Shown: positions 22,849 to 35,101 of the stretch, in pieces | Numbering within the stretch: the stretch's first letter is position 1 | Layout: each line of letters opens with the position of its first letter | The notes under the pieces: model-generated | Told to the model about the DNA's origin: nothing | Seen by the model: the letters and a program-made list of their open reading frames with translations, nothing else | Databases searched by the model: none | Assembly (NCBI GenBank): GCA_036924285.1 | Contig: JAYKYS010000005.1 | Coordinates: forward strand, 6,572,001 to 6,636,000 | Length of the DNA stretch: 64,000 nucleotides | Reading direction: 5' to 3' | Source of the DNA: Asterella californica | Taxonomy: Eukaryota > Streptophyta > Marchantiopsida > Marchantiales > Aytoniaceae | Program-made: the position numbers and the translations under genes

Positions 22849-24550
22849 GGTACGGGAAACTTTTGTCAATCTGTTATTTATCCATCGAGTCGGTTTAGCA
22901 ATGGCGAAGGAAGCAGTGTGATGTTTTACAGTGAAGGAGTCTGCTTTACAAAGACAGCTGTGTACTGTTATTTAAAAGATGATCAGTTTTGCAAAAAGAG
23001 TTTTGTACGTTGTCGTAGGGCGTGAAATATGGTCTGGGAATACACGGGGTATCTGGCTGTAGAGAGATACAACTGGATCTACGACCTAACCGATGAAAAC
23101 TTATGCTCTCACTATCTAATCTATCAGTCTATTTTTTAGGTTACTAGCGAGCTAACTTGACCCAAGTGCAACACATGTGCATCGCACAAATGATTCGGAG
23201 CTCGATTCCACTCTAGATAAAGGCAAGGCTCATACACGGTACGTGTCTGCTTTAGATCCCAAGCACTTTTCATACAATCTCTCATCAACATCCGCTTCAC
23301 TACTTCTTCTCGACAAACTACCTAAACTGTAGACTCTGACCTTCTATTGTTCGCTGATACGATTTTTGCTCAGGAAGATGTCCACAACAAGGACCGCCTA
23401 CTACACAAGCTTCTCAACGATACAAGACATATCGGCAGCAAACAGCTAGAAACTCGGGGCGTGACACCGAGGATAACGGTACCTCAGCTTCAGCAAGACG
23501 TGGCACCTCCACTGAGCGTGATCGCCGTACCAATCTCAGCATACAACCTCCTTGTCATCCACACGACACCTCCAAAAAGCACACCTCCCATCTTCAAGTC
23601 GTTTTTTTTGTTCAACTCCAACCAAGAGATTTAAGCGAAATCTCTCTACGTCTTTCTCGCCTCGCTGCAAACTGAACTTTGACAATCTCGTGCCTTCACC
23701 TCGATTATCCAATCAGGCTCAAACTTCACAGGACATCCCCTCTGACCCTTCTCTACTACTGTATGAAATTTCAGTCTCAGATCTGAACCCAACTGTCCGC
23801 GATGAATCAAACCACCCGCCTGTGCTAACTTATGAGCTTTACAGATCTCGATGGTCAAAATCCTAGATCTCCACACATTCCCTTACCCAATTGAACTGAA
23901 ATTTCACATGTGACTAGCTGATAGGGCACACTCTCATCCTGGAAAGTTTCACTCAGAGATCCAATCCCATGTGCACGGAGCAACTCAAGCTTTGAATCGA
24001 AAGAAAGTGGTTTTTCTCATACCTCTCAACTGTAACAGCCAACTTCAATTGATCATTTCAGGAGCAAATCCAACCCAAATGTAGGATTGTTTTACATCAA
24101 TACAACCAGCACGGAGTGAACTACTCGATCCCCTTGACAGCTCCTAAGGATCACCTCTCAAACTCCAGGATCACTCCAAAACGTGGCTCGGGGTACCGAT
24201 TTGACCCCCTGACTTTCAACGTCCATCACTCTCTCCTCAGAATTCCAAATCGCCTGATCTTTGTCTCCAGAGTGTAGCCCGTCTCGAGAGCTTTCCAACA
24301 AGAGCACTCACTCCTCAAATGACCCCCGGGAAGACCTCCAAAACCCTAAAGCCGTCTGCAGATCTGGAATGGAGTTGATTAGTAAAAAATAGACCAATAA
24401 GAAATCAGATCTGGAAACCTCTTTTGTCCTCTACTTGGTACCCTAGAACAACTATAAACTTAATACCCTCTCATGCCTTCAAGGCATCGGCCCCAATCTT
24501 AGATTAACTACACTCGTCAAACTATAGAGATCATACTTAACACTTAAGAT
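22849..24550. other. No gene recognised
   Basis: No convincing protein or repeat. Short frames at 23347-23634 and 23552-23866 have no familiar motifs. It is likely decayed transposon sequence. Confidence 0.4.
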
Positions 24551-24925
24551 TCAGTACAAAGTCAAGATGACGACCTGGAACCGATTTACGATGAAAGGGA
24601 CTACAAAAGGAAATGGAGAAGCCATCACTTGATTACAGTACTCCTCGCCAAAGTTCCTTGCGATCCACGCACGATGATTGATCTTCTGTCGACAGTGACA
24701 TCGAACATCCACCCAGACGTTGAAAGGGATGTTGGCTGGATAATTCAAGTCCATTGGTCCTCGTCAAAGTAAGATGTACACTGTCAAGTCCCAGTCCTCT
24801 CCATACGTGACAATTGGTAAGATCACCGGAGTAGGCGAGTCCATCATCCTCCCCATGAACTCTTCTCCAAAGTAGGCGACGAACCACTATCGAAAGTGAT
24901 CGCGGTGGATCAAGTGAAGCTTGAT
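24551..24925 (-). pseudogene. Unassigned protein-like segment
   Basis: One minus-strand frame reads like real protein for about 110 codons with a single TGA. It includes WFVAYFGEEFMGRMMDSPTP, then VILPIVTYGEDWDLTVYILL, then MDLNYPANIPFNVWVDVRCH. Upstream, HLIHRDHF appears before a TAG. I do not recognise the family. The position among retroelements suggests an accessory or C-terminal element protein, but a captured host exon is possible. Confidence 0.4.
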
Positions 24926-25319
24926 ATGAAACGGGTTCGGAAATGGTAGATTTGGAACTCGATTCGGTCCTCCATCCATAAATACAACTCTTGCCGTTCC
25001 TTCTTATCACGTATGACACTAAGACACACTCATGAAAACTACCCCAAGAAGAATGCCTCACAAACCCCCAACCCACTATCTTATACCTATGTTTGACAAC
25101 AAGAGCCATTCACGCGAACGTTCACGGATCATTGAGTCGGCACATCTTGTTATCGTGCGATCTCACATCCAGATCTCTGTGAACGTGACACATAATACCC
25201 TCTCATACGAACTACACAAAAGGTTCACCGAACACAAAAGAAAACACAACACCCGTTCTATATTGAATTCACATGTGCGACGTCTCACAACACGACAACG
25301 TAAGGACAGTAGGGGGCAG

Positions 25320-25860
25320 CTTAAGATGGGGGCCTGCTTGTGATAAGCGACTGTACTTATAAGGACAGCAGGGGGGCAGCTTAGCTTGGCCCTTAAGCTT
25401 TTAGGTTAAATACCTGCGACGGCTGGAGATCGAGGACACACTTTTTTATGAGATATTTTCACAGAGAGCTGAGAGCGGAAGCGGAAGGAGAAGTATTAGG
25501 GATTGGGGTTCAGGAGACGCAAGGGAAGCTTGGAGGTTGAAGGAGATCAGTTTTTCTGACAGAACTGAATTGAGGAATTGGGTGATCGTGGCAGAGGGAC
25601 GGACAAGTGTTTGGGGGACTGAGACTTTATCTAATTTACAATTGTGGGCAAAATTACTTCTGATCGGACAGGAGACAGTTTTATTGAAGGAGATCGTTTT
25701 GATAATCTGAAAGGGGCTCTTGATCGACGCTGGATTAAATTCTTGATAGTTTTCAGTTGAGAGGTTGACGCATAGAGAAGATTAAGAGTTTGGGGTCAGA
25801 ATTTCACCTACCGGACTTGAGTTGAGGTGAATTTGATGAAAAGAGAACATTATTTGAGTG
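25320..25860 (+). repeat. Leader/LTR fragment related to the gag-only element
   Basis: Shares blocks with 19680-19790 (TTCAGTTGAGAGGTTG, GGTGAATTTGATGAA) and with the 33.5 kb repeats (AGGGGGCAGCTTA). It has no coding content. The bases between this and the preceding segment (24926-25319) show nothing recognisable. Confidence 0.5.
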
Positions 25861-26639
25861 GAGGAGGAGGACCGAGACTGAGAAGGTCAGAATTTCTGAG
25901 AAATTCTGAATTTACTCACTCTCATACCACTGTAATTGAGCTTAGCTCACACACGCCAGCAAGCTGGCTTGCTGGCTCGGGCTCGGACTCCACCTCCACC
26001 TCCGCACTCACGCACCTCTGCTCCTTGAAGCCTCTAAACGTCTTCTAACACGCGCTCCACACCGCAAATCGTAAACTCCCGCTCACTCTTCATCTTTTAA
26101 CACGCACTCCACATCGCAAACTCCTGCTCAGCTTGGGTAAGAGAGAAACTAGTACTCGCATGGATACCTTGGAGTTAGACCTCGAATTGCACCAAAAGAT
26201 GCTCAGCTACACCCTCTAATCTGATGTAAAACAGCTAGAACATCCAAAGCCAATCCGAAAACACCACAACAGGTTCGCGAATGCAAAATTCACACTTCAC
26301 ACTTCACAACCAACCACCACTACAAGAAAATACACACACTCCAGTTTCTACTCGGAATTGCAAAAGATCTTACTTAATTGCACTTTCGACATACACGATA
26401 TTGAACTTCAGCATGTCATAACTCGATCAAACTCCACGAAACTTGATGCATTGGAATCGTCTCTCCAACGCACTTCCATTGAGACCTCTCCGACCTGACA
26501 TTGACAAATACTTCGTCTGCCACGTCCAAAAGTGCATTCCGACCCGAACATGTCACATCAAGAACATTCCGTAAAATTTCTGCAACACTTCCGCATGACA
26601 GAAAATCCACAATCAACCCCACAACAGCAATCGATCAGA
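25861..26639. other. No gene; CT-rich imperfect repeats
   Basis: Contains an imperfect tandem pair at about 26040-26135 (AACACGC.CTCCACA.CGCAAA units) and a short CTGGCTTGCTGGCT run. No protein-like frame. Confidence 0.4.
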
Positions 26640-27435
26640 GCAGCAAGATACCATGCGGTGTAAGGTGTATATCACGAGGTTGGGTGCTACATCGTCTCAT
26701 GATTAGTCGCATGTCTGAAATCTATACCACACTGTCTTGTCTCTCTTGGGGAAGACGGACCTCATGATTGTGACTGATTTTAAAGTCGGTCAAAAGAAAA
26801 ACAGACTATTGTCAACGATCAGACTCAAATTCGATCTCTTGCACCCACCAAATCAAATCATGCACTCAAATATGTGCACATAGGCATTTCACGACCCAAT
26901 AAGCTTTATTCTAGTATCAATTTTACCACCAAAATCTTCAGTGATCAAAAACCTCTCCTCTTACTCCTACGCACCTCTCTTCTGCTCTCAATTCCGTTCT
27001 CTGTTCACCAGATTCACCTCCAAACAGTCTAGTAGATAAAATTCAAGCTTCTTAACTCTTATCCTTCTCTTTGCGACAACCTCCCAACTGAAATCTTTCA
27101 GAAAATCGATCCACTCAGTCTCTGACTTCTCCTGTGCGTCCTGACGGCACCTCCTTGAAAAAAAGAATACTCTCTTCCACGTGACGTCGATTGTTTTCTC
27201 CAAAACCTTAACACCCTTACTAATCTAGGGTCCTTATAAATAGACGTACTTATCAAGTAAACATCCCCCTGCTAAGCTAAGCTCTTCTTATTGTTTGTGT
27301 AACAATCAAGTAGACCCTCTACCAAGCTGGGCCCTTGATTATTAAAAATTTTCCGACTCTCGATGCCATCTTGATTATACCACAAGCTATCCAATGTAGG
27401 CCGAAGCCCCTACGCTTATGAGGTCATCCCACAGG
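26640..27435 (-). repeat. Inverted LTR-end plus leader of gag-only family
   Basis: Reverse-complement match to about 19300-19960 of the gag-only element, including the LTR end and the leader. It is cut off near 27435, where sequence of another element begins, so it is a truncated or nested insertion. Confidence 0.65.
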
Positions 27436-27559
27436 TCTCTAACAGTGAGTTCTTAAGAATTGCTCTCTAACAACTCACTCGGTCAAGTGATGACCAAACT
27501 GAATCCTGCAATGGATGCCATCGTCCTTGGTGTAGGCTCCGTTGTCCCAACTCTAACAT

Positions 27560-29580
27560 TGAATCGCAATGGTAAGCGGCTCACTCGTCTTTCACCGGAC
27601 TGTCAACGTGATATGTTAGGTGTTGTCTCCGCTCAATAGTCGATCACGAACCCCATAAGGTATAACACATCACCTCCAATCAATACATCATAAGACTCCA
27701 GGACCATAACAATGACCTTGGTCTTCACCATAGAGTCATCTGTGGGATGATCTAGTCGAACTCTCATCGTTAACATCTCACGTGTCATATGTAGAGTTGT
27801 ATCTCATGATCTCTCTAGAAATATCTGCAGTTGGAATGGACATCTCTCCACCTCGGACTTCTTCAAACCCAAACCAATGCACGCTGGCTTCTCTAACATC
27901 AATGGCTGAGCTCTAGAGTCTAACAAGACTTTTTGCGGGTCGATACACCTTCCTTGAAGGTACCACCAAATTGAAGATACCATTTCTATTATCCATCAGC
28001 ACCACACCTGATGTCAAACCAACACGGTTAATCGTCGGCCTAGCTGGTAACTCATCTAACCTAACAGCCACCGCTTGTTAAGTACCACTGGTAGCTGTCT
28101 TGATCCTCGACACCATGGACACATCTACCGCCTCTCGCTGAACCACCTCAATATTAGAGATAACTACATCTTCGCTCTCATTGAGCGTGACCGCCAACTG
28201 GAACATTGGAGTCAAGCTGCCTCCTAGTGTCCTCATATTCGTGGTTGAAAATAGTAAGACTCGCATCCCACCAACATCGAGTTTGACGTTGCATCCATAG
28301 ACGTCGAGGGTTGACTCGCATGACCCTCACTCCTCGATGTCGATGTTTCCAACTCCACTAAATCATCGATAGATCGATTAGGAACCATAAATGTTTTTCT
28401 CAACGCCTCGATAGCATGAACGACTGAGGAAGCATGGTCTGTCTACCAGCCTCCTCGAGTTGTGGATCCAACTCCATTGACACACCTTGTGGCTCAAAGA
28501 CACGTACTGCACTTCAAGTCACTGTCGCAAATGTCTCAATCTGTGTCACACAAGCCATGAAGTCGAAGTCAACTCCTTCTCCTCCATAAGACATGGAAGT
28601 CTCTATCCCTCAACCAGATCTCCATTGAGCCATAGCCATACTAGCTATCATTTGCTCCAACTGCTCAATCTGACATCGTAGCAGACGACAGACCGACTGG
28701 TCCTCTCTTTGGTGCTGGACCTCTACCTCCAACTCGACCACCAAGGTCTTCTTGTGCTCCTCCGTCTCGTCCACGATCAGTCTTCTCTTGTCGTAGCTCG
28801 AGGTGGAGATCAAAACAACAGTCACTATTGTGACATGATCGTCCATGAGTGCTCACAATGCCTAGACACCGCTTGAGACGTCCCGAACGTCTCATAACCA
28901 CCTCTTCTAATGTGGACAGTCCTTCTGCTGATGAGGACCATCACATGTCCAGCAAGGACTCGCTTGCTGCTGACTACAAAAAGACGGCATGGGCTTCTGC
29001 CCACCAGGTCCTCCAACACCTCCCTGGGATCATGGTTGTTCAGCATGATCCCTACCACCACCACCACGCTGTTGCGTAACCTGTGATCCTCAAGAAGAGG
29101 TGGTCGTCTCATGTGGTGCCTCCCTGCTGAATCCAGCAATCACCAGCTTTTTCTCCACCATGTTAAGCTCAATCCGCTCAGCCAGACCAAAGATAACCGT
29201 CAACGTCAGAGCAGTGTCTCTAAGGAGAGTCGCATCTCTGACTCTCTTACGTAGCTCCCGGTCTAGTATCTCATATTGGACTGCTTGTGCTTCCGTCACC
29301 CCTTGAGTAATGCTGATCAACCACCTCATGCGAGTAAATGCATCACGTAGGTATCTCTAGTCTTCCGCTGGAACTCCTACAAACTCCTTAACTTGTCGGT
29401 CCGCACACCTTAATAGTTCTTCTTTAAACACAAGAAGGACTGTACCATAGGGTTAAACTCTGGAGGTATCCCGCTCATACTACCATCTGCTCCACTACTA
29501 GTGGACGCATCGCTGATAATAGATACTCTGTCATCCGTTGATGTACCACTGCTACTGACATCTGAACTCGCTCGCATGTG
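27560..29580 (-). pseudogene. Gypsy family 2 gag and protease, decayed
   Basis: Minus-strand order: a start just inside the LTR at 29692, then a gag-like frame with a serine-rich N-terminus, then EILDRELRKRVRDATLLRDT and LAERIELNMVEKKLVIAGF (about 29330-29120). A zinc knuckle, CWTCDGPHQQKDC, lies at about 28954-28916. Lower down, translations near 27700 give SYDVLIGGDVLYPMGF, the typical end of a gypsy aspartic protease. Many stops and shifts. The frame stops where the inverted fragment at 27435 begins. Confidence 0.65.
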
Positions 29581-29691
29581 CTACATCTTCTGAAACTGCG
29601 CCAGTAGTGATAGAAACGTAGTTGGGTAATCAATGTTGTCTCCACAACTCAATCTCCACGTTGTAGTCGCGCTTGAACTTAGGGGGGCGAT

Positions 29692-30175
29692 TGTGATACA
29701 CTTGTGTATGTGTATGTGTGATGTATCTCTGACAACGATGTATGTTGTGTAGCGATGTGTATGCACATGACAACTGTCACGTCAGTTTGACACCTCAGTT
29801 AGGTTGACCGAGTGCGGAGTGGCTAATCTCGACAGGGCCGTTAGTGCCGTTAGGGTGAGTTCTTGAGATAACCCACTAGGGGTATACTTTACAGGTAGGG
29901 CTTAGAGGTCTTAGTTCTGCGAGTTGAGTCTTCAAGCTCCTGGCTATGGTGGAAGTCTTGGTGAGTGCAATCTGGATTCTCTGCGAGCATAAAGTGGATT
30001 TGGCTCGACTTTAGTGATTGTTTAGTGCCGGTTGGCATTATAGAGTGAGTACATATCGCTATCATTGTGATACAACTGTGTATGTGTATCACATCGTCCA
30101 TGTATTAAGTGTATGTGTGGTGTATCTCCGACATCGATGTATGTTGTGTAACGATGTGTATGCGCACGACACGCG
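29692..30175 (-). repeat. LTR of gypsy family 2, copy C
   Basis: Reverse-orientation copy with both ~100-bp CA/TG-rich subrepeats (about 29692-29790 and 30061-30173). On the minus strand it is followed at once by CGCCCCCCTAAG and the gag frame, so it acts as the 5' LTR of that half. It also ends the RT-RNase H half on its other side. Confidence 0.7.
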
Positions 30176-30527
30176 ACAAACTGCTGCACATCGATGTGCC
30201 TACCATGCCACCAATCCTTGGAGTAAGCTATGCGTATGCTTAATCCCAAAATGTCTCAACTCCTCATGGGCATGTCGTACTAACTATGTCTTTTGGGATG
30301 GATGGCATACTATTCGTACTCTCTCATCATCTCATACTCGGAGTACATGTCGTCTTTCTCGTCGAATCTCTTCGTTCATTGGAGGACGTGATCTCGCTCC
30401 TTGACACTTACTATGCCTACCACCACATCAGTACATAGATACTCCATTACGGTCACATTGTTGTGGATCTCTCGCTAGTCTGGAACACCATCTCCATCCT
30501 CGAGATCTGGATACTCACCATATATCT
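30176..30527. other. Remnant between RNase H and LTR
   Basis: On the minus strand this is where integrase should start. No integrase motif is readable, so the integrase is deleted or too decayed. Confidence 0.4.
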
Positions 30528-32640
30528 CTAGCCCTCCATACTAGAGTTCATGATCAACACACAAAGAAAGGCAGATGCACGCCACCATGGCACTATCTCC
30601 TCATCAACCTCGTCATGATATCGAGCTCCAGTATGATCTTGTTGACTCGTGCATAAGTTGCGACTCAACCCATCGACATCTAGGTTTACAACTCCAAGTC
30701 TATGCACTATTTGGAAGTCATACTCTTGTAAGATAAGAGCCCATCGTGCAAGCTTCCTTGTAGGCTTGTCGGACTTCATCAACCACTTGAGCGGCTGGTG
30801 ATCAGTGATGAGAATAAAAGAGTTCTCAAACAAATAACACCGGAAGTGTGCAACAACCCACACTGCAGCTAAACACTCTCCCTTGTACGAACTGTACCTC
30901 GCCTCCGCCGAATTGTTGGAACGACTGACATATGTCACCATAAACTCATTTTTCTCATCATCATGCTGAGTCAGCACTGCTCCAAGTCCCAACATACTTC
31001 AACCAGTGTGCAGTTGGAAAGGAGACTCCTTAACGAGTCTCCTCAAGATGAGAGTAGATGTCAACATATCCTTGAGCTCTACAAAAGCTCTATTGCTCAT
31101 CTCTCCACTGCCATTCTGGTCCACCTTCATCAGCTTGATCAACGGCTTCGTGATTGCACTAACCCCTTCACGTATCAACGATAGAAGTTCATCAAATCAA
31201 CAAATGTCTGAACTCGACTCACATCTGTGAGACGTGAGATACGTGCAATAGTCTCAACCTTCATCTGTTGAACACCCAACCCACCTAGGTAGATGTTGTG
31301 GTCGAGATACTCTACCAACTCCTGGAAGAACTTACACTTCCCAGGGTGTAACTTCAACCCATGAGCTCTCAACCGCTCGAACACATCCCGTAAGTGTCTC
31401 TCGTGATCTTCCACTGTAGCACTATAGACTAAGATGTCGTCGATATAACATCTGACAAAATCTAATCCTGCTAGGATCATGTCCATCACTCTTTGGAACT
31501 CAGCAGGGGCGTTCTTCAACCCAAAGGATAAGAACCGCCACTGATACAAACAATCCTTGCCGTGAGAGTCAATTCCTCAGAATGTTGTCTTGGACTTATC
31601 TTTTTCTCTCATCGGCAACTGATGATACCATGTTCGAAGGTTCAAAGTACTGCATCAAAGATCTCTTCAGGTGTCAGCATGGCATACTTATCAGACTTCG
31701 TCTGCCGATTGATAAGACAGTAGTCTTCACACATCCGTCTATCCGTATAGTTGTCATTCATATCCTTCTTTGCTGGCATAACTGTGATAGATGCATACTC
31801 TCCATGCGACATCTCCACCAACCCAACCTTCAACAAGTCTTGAATCCTACTCTGGATGAAGGCTCTCTCCATATCGCTGTACTTGTAAAGACGTCGAAAG
31901 ATTGACAAGTCGACCTGGTCCCTTCAAGGTACCCAAATCTTTCATACTGAAGGCAAAACAATTCCTGTAGCTCTTCAGGAGTCTCTGTACTCTTCGTATC
32001 TCCTCTTCTATAAGCTTGGGTCCAATCTATGATTCTCAAGTGTCCTCTGTTGTCATGCTAGAGGTAGAAGATGAAGTCGTTGACTGCTATCTTATAGCCT
32101 CCAGAGTAGTTTCCTTCTGCTCAACACCAACAACCTCCACCTCCACTGTGCGAAAAACTCTTGCAGTCATAGCTACAAGCTCCACACTCTCTCCTATGAC
32201 ATCCCATGATGTCCAAGGGCGACGAACTCCACAAGCCTCGCCCTCAGTCTTTGTCTCCACTGATCCGGTAGGCAAAGAGCTCAGAAGTGTCCGAGCAGTA
32301 ACACCCATCATCGCGTCTGACGCTGCTCAACCAATCCAAGACTAACAATCCACATCATTCAAGTCCATTGCTTGATCAATATCTGACGATGTGAACCCTC
32401 CGACACTGAAGCTACTGTCGTCGTACTCGTAGAGAAACCAATCGCTCGCTCTCTCTCATTGACATTAGGCTCCACCAGCTGCCGTAACTGAGCATTCCAC
32501 ACAAGCCTAGGTCCTCCATCTTTGTAAGCATGTGACACTAGAAAGCTCACCAAAGTGAGCAATGCCGCCATGGACCGTCTCACTAGGTTCACCACTGTCA
32601 TGGGTGACCTATCAACGGCTCTCACTACTTGAGATCGTCA
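30528..32640 (-). pseudogene. Gypsy family 2 reverse transcriptase and RNase H, decayed
   Basis: Minus-strand frames in order: a pre-RT region (32625-32359), an RT N-terminal part (about 31908-31642), the RT palm and thumb (31549-31175) with FGLKNAPAEFQRVM and the catalytic YIDD in CYIDDILVYSA, then RNase H (30995-30528) with ITDHQPLKWLM and VNLDVDGLSRN. The frames are separated by shifts and stops. It is a different lineage from the chromovirus at 37.5-45.2 kb. The PHD-tailed integrases at 16.4-18.5 kb may belong to this family. Confidence 0.8.
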
Positions 32641-33180
32641 CCATGCATCTAAGATGTCATGTAACTATGAGGTAGCCGTACAACGGGAATCGTATGACAG
32701 TAGGTCACTGATCATAGGACCAATAGTAGGAACAACTTGTTGTTCCTCTATTGACAGTACAAAGGCTTCACTCCAAGCTTGCTGTACCAACCGATCAGCA
32801 TACTACTGCAACTTTCCACTCGACCTCCAGAGTGAAACATCCAAGGCAGATGGTACTACCGTTGTCGTGTCGTGGACCGACTCTTATCTAAAAATTTATT
32901 TTTGATACTTATCAGTATCGCTCCAAAGACGCTCATGGGACTAAAAATAAGACTTTTTACACAACTTCGGATCTTCACTTTCGCCGAAGGCCAGACATGG
33001 CTTGTAGATTTCGTTCTTTGCCTTTACGAAAGAAGGGTTAAGCCTTGTAAAGCCAAAGAAGTCTCCTTCGGACCCTAAAAAAGCGGCGAGCGAAAGCGGA
33101 TTAGGCTTCTCTCTTCATTCAATTTGTTGAGAATTGAATATTACATCAATGGGTAGAGCTTGTTGTCAACTTGCATGGAC
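32641..33180. other. Junction region, no gene recognised
   Basis: No conserved frame. The right end (33150-33180) begins a ~150-bp tandem unit that continues into the 33.2 kb repeat. Confidence 0.4.
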
Positions 33181-34789
33181 ACTTCGTCTATTTCATTTGG
33201 ATGCTTAGTGGAGAAGTTACGAGACTCAAAAGATGAGAAAAGCAAGCTAAATCTTAGCTTACGGGCTTTTTGCATAACTTCGGATCTTCACTTCATTACA
33301 TCGATGGGTAGAGCTCGTTGTCAGCTTTCCATGGGCACTTCGTCTATTTCATTTGGACGTCTAGTGGAGAAGTTACGAGACTCGAAAGAAGGGAAAATCA
33401 AACTAGGCCCTAGCTTACTATTGCTGACTGGATATTTGTGACTCCTGACGCTATACTAAAGGTGCAAGGGGCTTGGTTGCTCATTATATGTGAAAACTCT
33501 CACGTACAGCGACTGCTGTAAGGGGGCAGCTTAAGGAGCTAGCTTACATCTACGACATGTCGATGGACGATTCAAGAGATTTGGAGGTCCAATGCAAACG
33601 AGCAAGGCGTTATTGGATTCAGATCTGTGCAGGCTACGCACTGGTTAAGACGGTTCTTGAAGGTAAATCAAGGAGTGTGTTCTGGGAGAAGTTGAGACGC
33701 ATGGAAAAGATTTGGAGGGCTTTAGTGATATGTGAAGGGGAGTTGGACCGTTCAGACCGTTCCGGAGTCCAAACTTGTTGTCCTTGGATCCATTGGGATC
33801 AAAACGTCGAGTTCTTCAAGAAATTGAGGACGATACTAAGTTTTATCATGCGATTTGGGAATTCTTGGTGAAATTGACTCACAAAGAAACGCTAACGTCA
33901 ATTTTTTGTCGCTTGCGATCTGAGATTAGATTGTTCTTCGCAATCGGTAAGTCAAGCTTGTTCTTGGTGTCTATGCGATCACGGAGTCTTCATCTACGCT
34001 TAAGAAAAGACGATATGTGGATTGGATTGTTGTTTGGACGTGGTGGGTGAGTTTGAGCCGCAAGGAGTCGATTTACATCAATTTTTTGCATCTTGTGACC
34101 AAATTTCTGGCGTGGTTTTTCGAGGAGAACTCCAAATGGCTTGTTTGGAGTCACGTTGGGTTCAAGGTAGCTAGATCCATCTACCAGAGAAGACGGATAA
34201 TAGATCAGATGATCTATTTAGACAGTGTGCGGTTTTAAGCCGTAGGGAGGAGTTTTTGAAAGTTCAGTCACCTACGACCGAAAATCGAATATCTTGGCTG
34301 CCAGGAGTCGGATTTGAAGACAGTTTGACGAAAGGAGAAAGTTCTTAGACATGTCTTTTCGGTCCTTCGTTGGAATTCTAGTTGGTTATGTACAGCTTGT
34401 GGTAGCTAGCTTTAGTTAAGAGCTTGTACATGGATGTTGTTTGGACTTGGGTTTGAATCGTGTGATACTGGTGCAGCTCTTTTTGTTAGCAAATGGATGT
34501 TTCTCTTGCTTGGAGCTACGCTCCGATAATTTTGGGTATGGGTTGAGATTCAGAGACTCGTTTTATAGAGTTTTGAAGTAGATTACAGATCCATCTGGTC
34601 TGTTTCTCAATTTTGTGTTCTTAGGGAGAAAGAACTGGCAGTGTATATACATTGGGAGTTGGTATATATTGCAACGCTGATTTTTGTGCTTGTTTATCTC
34701 TTTCTTGTCTCTGTTCAACACACTGCATCTCCACAGCCAGGAACCTCGTGTTTTCCTGGACATCCTTCACGCAAAATCCAACACGACAA
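33181..34789 (+). repeat. 1.6-kb direct repeat, copy 1 (LTR-like)
   Basis: Aligns by eye with 35102-36754 along its whole length. Landmarks are ACTTCGTCTA, GGAGAAGTTACGAGACTC, GGGGCTTGGTTGCTCATTATA and a CAGCCAGGAACCTC block near the end. The first ~150 bp is itself tandemly repeated. Open frames inside (for example 33557-33871) do not resemble known proteins and are not kept in copy 2. Confidence 0.75.
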
Positions 34790-35101
34790 CGGTGATGAAC
34801 TCGACGTGAAGGTCCGGGGTGGAGATTTCTTCTGTGTTTGAACTCGGAAGAAGAGATACACAATCATGAACGAGGACGAGATGAATACAGTTGTTGAAGA
34901 GGATGATGCGGACCTGAGATGATTCATATGTATAAGGTTTGGGATCATGGAAGGATGGGAGGATGGGACGAGCCATGACTATGAACGGGATGAACGGATC
35001 AAGGGGGATACCAGGAGTGCAGTTGGATGCAGCAACTGCACCTTTGTTTCAAGCCTTCACTTTGTTTTTGCGATAAGAGCAAGAGAACCAACAAAGATTA
35101 T
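34790..35101. other. Short sequence between the 1.6-kb repeats
   Basis: Only ~310 bp separate the two repeats. No primer-binding site or protein is evident. If the repeats are LTRs, the internal region has been almost wholly lost or is a miniature type. Confidence 0.5.
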
